Source of the DNA: CAZWVA01 sp964636885
GTDB taxonomy: Bacteria; Desulfobacterota_D; UBA1144; Nemesobacterales; CSP1-2
Direction of reading: 5' to 3'
Assembly (NCBI GenBank): GCA_964636885.1
Contig: CAZWVA010000033.1
Coordinates: forward strand, 1-29,465
Length of the DNA: 29,465 nucleotides
The notes beneath the pieces are model-generated. The model worked only from the letters and a program-made list of their open reading frames with translations. It searched no databases and was not told the DNA's origin. The translations under genes were made by a program, and so were the position numbers. Of this stretch, positions 22,183 to 29,465 are shown piece by piece. Every line of letters begins with the position of its first letter. Position 1 is the stretch's first letter.

Positions 22183-24382
22183 TAAAGGTATCGCTCTAAG
22201 CCACGGACTCACGGAGGACGAATACGAGAAGATAGTAGAGACCCTGGGCAGGGAGCCAAACATAACCGAAATCGGGATACTATCTGCCATGTGGTCCGAA
22301 CACTGCTCGTATAAGAGCTCAAAAGTCCACCTAAAGGGGCTTCCAACCAAGGGCGAAAGGGTTATTCAAGGGCCGGGCGAGAACGCTGGAATAGTCGATA
22401 TAGGAGACGGCCTTTGCATCGCATTCAAGATGGAAAGCCACAACCATCCCTCTTTTATAGAGCCCTATCAGGGAGCGGCAACTGGGGTAGGCGGAATACT
22501 GAGGGATATCTTCACCATGGGGGCAAGACCCATTGCCCTTCTCGATTCACTTAGGTTTGGAGACCCAAAGCTCCCAAAAACCAGATACCTGGTTGAAGGC
22601 GTGGTCTCGGGGATCGCAGGATACGGAAACTGTGTTGGGATCCCAACGGTCGGCGGCGAGGTGTACTTCGAGGAGTGTTATAACGGAAACCCTCTCGTAA
22701 ACGTCTTTGCCCTCGGAGTCACGAGAAGAAACGAGATATTCAGAGGCCGCGCAAAGGGGATCGGGAATCCCGTTATATACGTCGGCTCAAAAACGGGAAG
22801 GGACGGGATCCATGGGGCCGTTATGGCATCGGAGACGTTTTCCAAGGAAGCGGAGGAGAAAAGACCGGCGGTTCAGGTTGGAGACCCTTTTACGGAGAAA
22901 CTCCTCCTCGAGGCGTGCCTTGAACTATTTAAAACCGGGGTTGTAGTCGGGATTCAGGACATGGGAGCGGCAGGGCTTACCTCCTCCTCTACGGAGATGG
23001 CAGAGCGAGCCGGAACGGGAATCGTCCTCTACATAGATAGGGTTCCAAGGCGTGAAACAGGAATGAGTCCATACGAGGTGATGCTCTCAGAGTCACAGGA
23101 GAGAATGCTTGTCGTCATAAAAAGGGGAAAAGAGGAGGTAGCAGAAAGGATATTCAAGAAATGGGCACTCGATTTTTCCGTAATAGGAGAGGTTAGCGGT
23201 ACTAAGAGGCTTAGTATACTCGAAGATGGAAAAGAGGTAGTGGATCTTCCGATTCGTCTCATCACAAAGGACGCACCCATATATAGAAGACCTTATAGAA
23301 AGCCCGCCTATCTAAAGGAGGTAGGGAAACTAAAATACCCCTCCATACGGGTACCGGATGACATGGGAAGGGTTCTCGTTACACTCCTATCCTCCCCTAA
23401 CCTTTCGAGCAAGAGATGGATCTACGAGCAATACGACCACATGGTGCGAACCAACACGGTCACCCCCCCGGGCTCAGATGCGGCTGTAATAAGGATAAAG
23501 GGAACGGACAAGGGGATAGCCCTCACCTCAAATTGCAATTCAAGGTACTGTTATCTAGACCCTTACGTTGGAGCCAGAATCGCGGTGGCAGAAAGCGCAA
23601 GGAATCTTGCCTGCTCGGGCGCCATTCCCATTGCGATTACGGATTGTCTCAACTTTGGGAGCCCGGAGAGACCAGAGATAATGTGGCAGTTTAAAAAATC
23701 CATAGAGGGCATGTCAGAAGCGGCCAGGGCGCTTGGTACTCCTGTGGTTAGTGGCAACGTCAGTTTTTATAATGAGACCGAGGATAGGGCGATCTACCCA
23801 ACACCAACCGTTGCAATGGTGGGGCTCATAGAGGGCATAAGAAGGCGCGTTACACAGTGGTTTAAAAGGGAGGGAGATACCGTTGTGCTCCTTGGCGAAA
23901 CAAAAGAGGAGCTAGGGGGAAGCGAGTATCTAAAGACGATTCACGGGCTGGTTTCGGGTCACCCTCCTCTTCTCGACCTGGATGCCGAATCGAAACTCAT
24001 ATGGACCCTAATCGAGGCGGCACAGGCGGGAATACTAAACTCGGCGCATGATCTCTCAGAGGGAGGGCTGGCCATCGCCCTCGCTGAGTCGTCTTTTACC
24101 CCTAAGGGGCCGGTGGGAGTAAACGTTAAGCTGAAAGACGGAAGGATAAGAGAAGACGCCCTTCTTTTCGGAGAGTCACAGTCAAGGGCGCTCGTATCTA
24201 TAGACAAGAAAAACATTAACTCCCTTGAGAGGATGGCCTCAAAGCGTGGGGTTCCGATGGAGATTATAGGTGAGGTGGGAGGGGACAGGTTATCCATCAA
24301 AGGGCTGATCGATGTTTCAATAATAAGGGCCTATGAGTCTTGGGCTCTTGGATTTGAGAACGTTTTAAAGAGCCATGCTTAA
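22175..24382 (+). CDS. purL: Phosphoribosylformylglycinamidine synthase subunit PurL
   Basis: Catalyses the ATP- and ammonia-dependent FGAR to FGAM step of purine synthesis. At 735 aa it is the small PurL form that needs separate PurQ and PurS, which are not in this window. Conserved pieces include MWSEHCSYKSSK, GENAGIVDIGDG, KMESHNHPSFIEPYQGAATG, GGILRDIFTMGARPIALLDS, DMGAAGLTSSSTEMA, the second half with ALTSNCNSRYCYLDPYVGA and the C-terminal AHDLSEGGLAIALAES. The start at the second of two tandem ATGs fits family alignments. It overlaps purF by 8 bp, forming an operon. Its upstream region is the duplicated leader next to the cassette array. Confidence 0.96.
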   Translation: MDNKGIALSHGLTEDEYEKIVETLGREPNITEIGILSAMWSEHCSYKSSKVHLKGLPTKGERVIQGPGENAGIVDIGDGLCIAFKMESHNHPSFIEPYQGAATGVGGILRDIFTMGARPIALLDSLRFGDPKLPKTRYLVEGVVSGIAGYGNCVGIPTVGGEVYFEECYNGNPLVNVFALGVTRRNEIFRGRAKGIGNPVIYVGSKTGRDGIHGAVMASETFSKEAEEKRPAVQVGDPFTEKLLLEACLELFKTGVVVGIQDMGAAGLTSSSTEMAERAGTGIVLYIDRVPRRETGMSPYEVMLSESQERMLVVIKRGKEEVAERIFKKWALDFSVIGEVSGTKRLSILEDGKEVVDLPIRLITKDAPIYRRPYRKPAYLKEVGKLKYPSIRVPDDMGRVLVTLLSSPNLSSKRWIYEQYDHMVRTNTVTPPGSDAAVIRIKGTDKGIALTSNCNSRYCYLDPYVGARIAVAESARNLACSGAIPIAITDCLNFGSPERPEIMWQFKKSIEGMSEAARALGTPVVSGNVSFYNETEDRAIYPTPTVAMVGLIEGIRRRVTQWFKREGDTVVLLGETKEELGGSEYLKTIHGLVSGHPPLLDLDAESKLIWTLIEAAQAGILNSAHDLSEGGLAIALAESSFTPKGPVGVNVKLKDGRIREDALLFGESQSRALVSIDKKNINSLERMASKRGVPMEIIGEVGGDRLSIKGLIDVSIIRAYESWALGFENVLKSHA

Positions 24383-25799
24383 GATAAGGGAAGAGTGCGG
24401 GCTTTTTGGGATCTACGGTCACCCCGAGGCCGCAAACCTCACGTATCTCGGACTCCATGCGCTCCAACACCGCGGGCAGGAGAGCGCTGGTATCGTCACA
24501 TCAGATGGCACCCACCTCTATACGCACCGAGAGATGGGGCTCGTATCCGACATATTTACAGAGGAGGTTCTCTCGAAGCTTCCCGGGAAAAACGCAATAG
24601 GACACGTTAGGTACTCAACCACCGGCTCAAGCCACCTTAAAAACAGCCAACCAATAGTGATTAACTACTTTAAAGGCGAACTCGCCGTCGCACATAACGG
24701 CAACTTTACAAACGCAAGGACACTAAGAGGGGAACTCGAACAGGAAGGGGCGATCTTCCAGTCAACAACCGATACGGAGGTTCTAGTCCACCTCATTGCA
24801 AGGTCAAAGGAAGACAAGCTGATAAGGAGGATCACGGACGCCCTTATAAGGTGTAAGGGTGCGTATTCCCTCCTCTTCCTCTCTCCGAAATTCATGGTCG
24901 CTGCACGCGACCCCTATGGGTTTAGACCCCTTGTCCTCGGAAGGCTGGGTGATGCCGTTGTGGTCGCATCCGAAACCTGCGCCTTTGACCTTATAGAGGC
25001 AGAGTTCATAAGGGAGGTTGACCCAGGAGAGATTCTCGTCATAAACAACAAGGGAATCGAATCCTTTAAACCCTTTCCACCATCAAAGCACGCACAGTGC
25101 GTCTTTGAGTTCATATACTTCGCAAGACCGGATAGCTTCATCTTTGGAAGAAACGTCTATCAGGTAAGGAAGGAACTCGGAAAACAACTCGCACGCGAGC
25201 AACCAGCGGATGCGGATATAGTCGTACCCGTTCCCGATTCTGGGGTTCCGGCTGCGATCGGGTACGCCGAGGAATCAAGGCTTCCCCTCGAGATAGGACT
25301 CCTGAGGAGTCACTACGTTGGAAGGACGTTCATAGAACCCCAGCAGTCGATTAGGAACTTTGGGGTGAAGTTAAAGTTAAACGCCATAAGGGAGGTCCTT
25401 TCGGGGAAAAGGGTCGTGATCGTTGACGATTCGATCGTAAGGGGAACTACGAGTCGTAAGATAGTAAAGATGATACGCACTGCAGGGGCAAAGGAGGTCC
25501 ATATGAGGATAAGCTCCCCACCAATGAAGTTCTCATGCTACTACGGTGTTGATACGCCGATTAAAGAAGAGCTCATCGCAAACTCCCTCGACGTTGAGGA
25601 GATAAACAAGTACATAACCTCAGATACCCTTGGGTACCTCAGCCTTGACGGCGTCATGAAGGCGGTCGATACGGTTGAGAGCTACAGGATGTTTGACGGT
25701 ATGGAGAACTTCTGTAACGCCTGCTTTACTGGGGATTATCCGGTGGAGATAACGGATTCAAAGGTAAAGTTCAGACAACTCCACCTCTTTGACAGATAG
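24375..25799 (+). CDS. purF: Amidophosphoribosyltransferase PurF (Fe-S type)
   Basis: First committed enzyme of purine synthesis: PRPP plus glutamine to phosphoribosylamine. The MLKIREEC start gives a short propeptide whose cleavage would expose Cys8 (CGLFGIYG) as the glutaminase nucleophile. YLGLHALQHRGQESAG, GHVRYSTTGS and AHNGNFTN complete the glutaminase domain. The PRPP loop is VVIVDDSIVRGTTS. The four cysteines that hold a [4Fe-4S] cluster in Bacillus-type PurF have counterparts in HAQCVFEF, KFSCYYGVD and FCNACF, so this is the oxygen-sensitive form. The 474-aa length is normal. It follows purL with overlap and ends nine bases from the convergent valS. Confidence 0.96.
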   Translation: MLKIREECGLFGIYGHPEAANLTYLGLHALQHRGQESAGIVTSDGTHLYTHREMGLVSDIFTEEVLSKLPGKNAIGHVRYSTTGSSHLKNSQPIVINYFKGELAVAHNGNFTNARTLRGELEQEGAIFQSTTDTEVLVHLIARSKEDKLIRRITDALIRCKGAYSLLFLSPKFMVAARDPYGFRPLVLGRLGDAVVVASETCAFDLIEAEFIREVDPGEILVINNKGIESFKPFPPSKHAQCVFEFIYFARPDSFIFGRNVYQVRKELGKQLAREQPADADIVVPVPDSGVPAAIGYAEESRLPLEIGLLRSHYVGRTFIEPQQSIRNFGVKLKLNAIREVLSGKRVVIVDDSIVRGTTSRKIVKMIRTAGAKEVHMRISSPPMKFSCYYGVDTPIKEELIANSLDVEEINKYITSDTLGYLSLDGVMKAVDTVESYRMFDGMENFCNACFTGDYPVEITDSKVKFRQLHLFDR

Positions 25800-25807
25800 G
25801 TAGAGTC

Positions 25808-28555
25808 TCAGCCAACCTCACTCAATTTCTCAAGCACCTCTTCCATCCTCCTCCTTTTGAGGGAAAGCTCCTCGAACCTCTCCCTCTCCCTTTCAACCAC
25901 GTCCTCGGGGGCACGCCCTATAAAATCGGGGTTGGAGAGCTTCTTACGCGAGAGTTCCACGTCTCTTACGATCCTTGAGAGCTCGCGCTTTATCCTCTCA
26001 ACCTCCTTGTCAACGTCAACCAGACCCTCAACCGGGAGGAATATCTGAAGCCCCTCTACAACCTGAGTGACGGCCTTCTTTGGCTTTTCCCTTTGGGAAA
26101 GGTCGATTGAGACCCTTGCCAAGCTGAGAATGGAACCCTCATTCGCTTTAATCCTTTTGAGAACCGTTTCGTTATCGGGAATAAGAACGACTCTAACCGT
26201 GCTTGAAGGGTGGACTCCGACCACGGCCCTTAGATTCCTTATGGCAACCACGATCTGTTTAATGAACTCGATCTCGTTATGGGCATCCTCATAGATCCCC
26301 TTCTCCTCGAATTTCGGATAAGCGCTTATGGCTATGCTTTCTGCCTCCCCCCCATCGGGTGTCGGCAAGCTGAAACCGATCTCCCTAAACCTCTGATAGA
26401 TCTCTTCCGTGATAAATGGGGCAATAGGACTAAGGAGTTGTAGAGCAGATGAGAGGACTTTTACTAAGACCCCCTTTACCCTTCTCTTTGCCTTCTCGTC
26501 ATCCCCACCAAGCGTAGGCTTTACGAGTTCTATGTACCAGTCACAGAGGTCACCCCATATGAACTGATAGATGGTGCGTGCTACCTTATCGAACTCGTAT
26601 AGCTCTAAAGAGTCCTCCACCTCCTTAATCGTTCTATTTAACCTCGTGAGAATCCACTTATCCGATGTAGAAAGCGGAGAGTCGGTAGGGGTTACCCCCA
26701 TACCATCCAGATTCATGAATACGAACCTCGATGCGTTCCATATCTTGTTCATGAAGTTCCTGTAGCCCTCTATAACGGGAATCGAAAGCCTTATGTCCCT
26801 TCCTTGAGCGGCAAGTGCAGTGAGGCTGAACCTTAAGGCATCCGCTCCGAAATCCTCCATTATATCGAGAGGGTCAATGACGTTTCCCTTAGTTTTACTC
26901 ATCTTCTCACCCTTCTCGTCCCTAACAAGAGCGTGGATATAGACGTCTCTAAAGGGAACGTCCCCCATGAACTTAAGCCCCATCATCATCATCCTCGCAA
27001 CCCAGAAAAAGAGGATGTCGAAGCTCGTAACAAGGACAGAGGTCGGATAGAAGATCCTGAGTTCCTCCGTATTCTCCGGCCATCCCAGCGTTCCAAAGGG
27101 CCAGAGGGCAGAACTGAACCAGGTATCGAGAACGTCGGTTTCCTGTTCTATATTCTTGGAGCCGCAGACTTCGCACTGGGTCGGTTGATCTACGGAAACC
27201 GTTATCCCGTTACAATCCTTACAGAACCAGGCGGGGATCCTATGACCCCACCATATCTGTCGAGATACGCACCAGTCCCTTATGTTCCTCATCCACTCGA
27301 AATACGTGTTCTTCCAACCCTCGGGTATGATTCTGGTCCTCTCACTCTGAACCGCCTGAATCGCGGGTTCGGCAAGTGGTTTCGTCCTTACAAACCACTG
27401 GACCGAGAGCATAGGCTCAACCACGGTGCCACACCTGTAGCACATCCCAAGCTGAAGCGGGTAATCCTCTACCTTTTCAAGTACACCCTCCCTCTCAAAG
27501 TCCTGAACGATCCTCTCTCTACACTTAAACCTGTCGAGCCCCGAATACCTTCCCGCGTTCTCGTTCATAACGCCCTTAAAATCCATAATCTGAACCCTGG
27601 GAAGGCCGTGTCTATTGCCGATCTCAAAGTCCGCAAAATCGTGTGCAGGGGTGATCTTTAAAGCACCCGTTCCCATCTCCATATCCACATCCTCATCCGC
27701 GATCACGGGTATCCTTCTATTTACAACCGGAAGAACCACCTCCTTGCCGATAACCCCCTTATACCTATCATCCTTTGGATTTACCGCAACCGCAGTATCT
27801 CCCATCATCGTTTCGGGCCTCGTTGTGGCAACGACTATATGCTTTCCTGGCTCCCTATCCGTGTTATCGGATGCCAATGGGTATCTGAGATAATAGAGCT
27901 TCCCCCTGGTCTCTTTCCTCGTAACCTCGAGATCGGAAAGGGCCGTACCGCACCGAGGACACCAGTTTACGAGGTAATACCCCCTATAGATAAGACCCTC
28001 TTTATAGAGCCTTACGAAGACCTCCCTTACGGCCAGGGAAAAGCCAGCGTCCATTGTGAATCTCTCCCTTGACCAGTCACAGGAGGCCCCCAGCCTCTTT
28101 AACTGTTCGATGATCCTCTTCCCATAGAGATCCTTCCAATCCCAGACCCTCTTTATGAATTCCTCTCTTGAGAGGTCTTCACGCCTTATCCCACCCTTAC
28201 GGAGTTCCCTTTCGACCACGGTCTGTGTCGCGATACCGGCGTGGTCGGTCCCCGGAATCCAAAGGGCGTTAAAACCCTTCATCCTCTTGTATCGGATCAG
28301 GATGTCCTGAATGGTGTTATTTAAGGCATGCCCTATATGTAGGGACCCGGTCACATTTGGGGGAGGTATTACGATTGTAAAAGGGGGTTTTTTAGAAGAG
28401 GTAGAGGCATGGAAGTAACCTCTATCGATCCAGAACCTATACCACCTTTCCTCTACCTCCTTCGGATTATACGTCTTCTCCAGTTCGATTCTGTGCGTCT
28501 TTTCCATGGCGATAGAAAAGAAGGGATTAGAGGAGATACGCCCCCTAATAATCAC
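25808..28555 (-). CDS. valS: Valyl-tRNA synthetase
   Basis: Class I synthetase charging tRNA-Val. From the GTG at 28555 it has 915 aa: HIGH motif in NVTGSLHIGHALNN (about 73-76), PGTDHAGIATQ, the CP1 editing domain (TTRPETMMGDTAVAVNP and the TPAHDFADFEIG region), GEKMSKTKGNVIDP as KMSKS-type loop (KMSKT), the anticodon-binding domain and a C-terminal coiled coil (about 850-915). The GTG start overlaps the rpoC stop (GTGA), suggesting coupled translation. However, typical ValRS proteins begin nearer MEKTHRIELEKTYNPKEVEE, so ATG 28507 is equally possible, though without a visible Shine-Dalgarno. It converges with purF. Confidence 0.96.
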   Translation of the reverse strand: MIIRGRISSNPFFSIAMEKTHRIELEKTYNPKEVEERWYRFWIDRGYFHASTSSKKPPFTIVIPPPNVTGSLHIGHALNNTIQDILIRYKRMKGFNALWIPGTDHAGIATQTVVERELRKGGIRREDLSREEFIKRVWDWKDLYGKRIIEQLKRLGASCDWSRERFTMDAGFSLAVREVFVRLYKEGLIYRGYYLVNWCPRCGTALSDLEVTRKETRGKLYYLRYPLASDNTDREPGKHIVVATTRPETMMGDTAVAVNPKDDRYKGVIGKEVVLPVVNRRIPVIADEDVDMEMGTGALKITPAHDFADFEIGNRHGLPRVQIMDFKGVMNENAGRYSGLDRFKCRERIVQDFEREGVLEKVEDYPLQLGMCYRCGTVVEPMLSVQWFVRTKPLAEPAIQAVQSERTRIIPEGWKNTYFEWMRNIRDWCVSRQIWWGHRIPAWFCKDCNGITVSVDQPTQCEVCGSKNIEQETDVLDTWFSSALWPFGTLGWPENTEELRIFYPTSVLVTSFDILFFWVARMMMMGLKFMGDVPFRDVYIHALVRDEKGEKMSKTKGNVIDPLDIMEDFGADALRFSLTALAAQGRDIRLSIPVIEGYRNFMNKIWNASRFVFMNLDGMGVTPTDSPLSTSDKWILTRLNRTIKEVEDSLELYEFDKVARTIYQFIWGDLCDWYIELVKPTLGGDDEKAKRRVKGVLVKVLSSALQLLSPIAPFITEEIYQRFREIGFSLPTPDGGEAESIAISAYPKFEEKGIYEDAHNEIEFIKQIVVAIRNLRAVVGVHPSSTVRVVLIPDNETVLKRIKANEGSILSLARVSIDLSQREKPKKAVTQVVEGLQIFLPVEGLVDVDKEVERIKRELSRIVRDVELSRKKLSNPDFIGRAPEDVVERERERFEELSLKRRRMEEVLEKLSEVG

Positions 28556-29465
28556 TGCTTCTCTTGAATGGGAACGGGAACCGGGATCTCAGGTATCTTA
28601 ACCTCCACGTCTATATTCCTATACATGGGAAGACCCGTACCAGCCGGGATTAGCCTCCCCATAATCACGTTTTCCTTGAGGCCATGGAGTCGGTCCTCCT
28701 TTCCTTCACATGCGGCATCGGTAAGCACCCTTGTGGTTTCCTGGAACGAAGCGGCGGAAAGCCAACTATCCGTGCTGAGGGATGCCCTTGTAATGCCGAG
28801 AAGAAGAGGCTCTGCCGAAGCGGGTTTTCCCCCTTGGGAGGTCACCCTCTCGTTTTCATCGAAGAATACGGCCTTTTCAACGGCCTCTCCAACGAGAAAC
28901 GTGGTATCCCCTGGGTCTTTTATCCTCACACGCTTTAGCATCTGCCTTACAATGACCTCGATGTGCTTGTCGTTTATCTTGACCCCCTGAAGCCTGTAAA
29001 CCTCTTGAATCTCGTCCACCAGGTACCTGTCAAGGGCCTTTTCACCCCGGATCCTCAGTATATCGTGGGGATTCACCGCACCATCTACAAGCTGGTCCCC
29101 GGCCTTTACACGCTCACCCTCCCTCACGAGGACGTGCTTTCCCCTGGGGACTAGATGTTCTTTTGGCTCTCCGACATCAGGGGTTATTATTATCCTTCTC
29201 TTCCCCTTTACGTCCTTTCCAAATGAGATTATCCCGTCGATCTCACTTACAATGGCAGGGTCCCTCGGGATCCTGGCCTCAAAGAGCTCTGCCACCCTTG
29301 GAAGCCCTCCCGTAATGTCCTTGGTTTTAGCGGTTTCTCTCGGTATCTTGGCCAATATATCCCCAGCATGGACCACATCCCCCTCGTTCTTCTCTATGAT
29401 CGCCCCAACCGGGAGCGAATACTGAACACCCCTTCCATCGCCGTCCACGACGACTATTGCAGGGT
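28552..29465 (-). CDS. rpoC: RNA polymerase beta' subunit, C-terminal part (5' end outside window)
   Basis: The frame is open to the window edge and encodes the last ~304 residues of RpoC. The visible part starts PAIVVVDGDGRGVQYSLPVG and includes DILAKIPRETAKTKDITGGLPRVAELFEARIPRDP, the highly conserved beta' segment, then IIITPDVGE, QMLKRVRIKDPGDTTFLVGE and the jaw/C-terminal motif LGITRASLSTDSWLSAASFQETTRVLTDAA. GLKENVIMGRLIPAGTG is also diagnostic. The protein ends VPVPIQEKQ. valS overlaps its stop codon, an unusual but plausible operon arrangement on the - strand. Confidence 0.96.
   Translation of the reverse strand, partial: PAIVVVDGDGRGVQYSLPVGAIIEKNEGDVVHAGDILAKIPRETAKTKDITGGLPRVAELFEARIPRDPAIVSEIDGIISFGKDVKGKRRIIITPDVGEPKEHLVPRGKHVLVREGERVKAGDQLVDGAVNPHDILRIRGEKALDRYLVDEIQEVYRLQGVKINDKHIEVIVRQMLKRVRIKDPGDTTFLVGEAVEKAVFFDENERVTSQGGKPASAEPLLLGITRASLSTDSWLSAASFQETTRVLTDAACEGKEDRLHGLKENVIMGRLIPAGTGLPMYRNIDVEVKIPEIPVPVPIQEKQ

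Larger units (their letters stand above)
21916..22235. repeat. Direct repeat copy B: purL leader running into intact purL
   Basis: The second copy of the 320-bp repeat. Here the purL sequence continues to a full gene, so this is the ancestral context. The array side begins exactly at the cassette junction, showing that repeat and cassette boundaries coincide. Confidence 0.95.

Noticed and set aside
20353..22235. Direct repeats as insertion-sequence target duplications or long terminal repeats
   Set aside because: The repeat consists of the purL leader and gene start, no transposase lies between the copies, and 320 bp is far too long for a target duplication.
26933..27661. 242-aa plus-strand open frame
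   Set aside because: Entirely antisense to valS, whose motifs are unmistakable there; no family features.

Overview
The window looks like a chromosomal stretch of a Gram-negative bacterium: it has outer-membrane efflux channel, periplasmic adaptor, RND pump, periplasmic c-type cytochrome and lipoprotein genes. Host genes are moderately AT-rich with heavy use of AGG/AGA (Arg) and ATA (Ile) codons. The rpoC, valS, purL and purF products read like those of Desulfobacterota/Nitrospirota-type lineages. I cannot fix the phylum from sequence alone, and the window may come from a metagenome.

Layout. (1) 1-8083, + strand: a CusCBA-type copper/silver efflux system (TolC-like channel, adaptor with an extra C-terminal YtkA/FixH-like domain, RND pump with the CusA methionine triad), followed by a membrane-anchored cytochrome c, a TlpA/ResA thioredoxin and a CcmH-like apocytochrome c thiol reductase. 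(2) 8084-9328, - strand: ECF sigma factor, zinc-binding (ZAS) anti-sigma and a small winged-helix protein. (3) 9646-12644, + strand: a translationally coupled MoxR ATPase and VWA-domain pair. (4) 12649-15991, - strand: mnmA and mtaB (tRNA thiolation and methylthiolation) and a lipoprotein metallophosphoesterase. (5) 15992-17951: an intergenic stretch with a short interspersed repeat and hairpins, a small CxxC/CxxC protein, and an FAD/NAD(P) oxidoreductase broken by a one-base frameshift. (6) 18006-21921: a foreign, mostly GC-rich integron gene-cassette array on the - strand. (7) 22175-25799, + strand: purL and purF. (8) 25808-29465, - strand: valS and the 3' end of rpoC.

The most notable part is region 6. 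Four attC sites separate cassettes for two SAM methyltransferases, a Tat-exported intradiol dioxygenase, a PD-(D/E)XK-like protein and a truncated exported protein. No integrase gene is present. Both entry points of the array lie at the same position of a 320-bp direct repeat (318/320 identical by eye) that is the purL leader plus the first 61 nt of purL. That leader carries, on the - strand, a TTGACA-17-TAGCAT promoter pointing into the cassettes and a 59-bp attC-like palindrome ending exactly at the cassette junction. The purL upstream region therefore seems to act as a cassette insertion and expression platform. One copy ends in a 61-nt purL fragment fused to a truncated cassette gene, which means either a real duplication or rearrangement or an assembly chimera of two strain variants.
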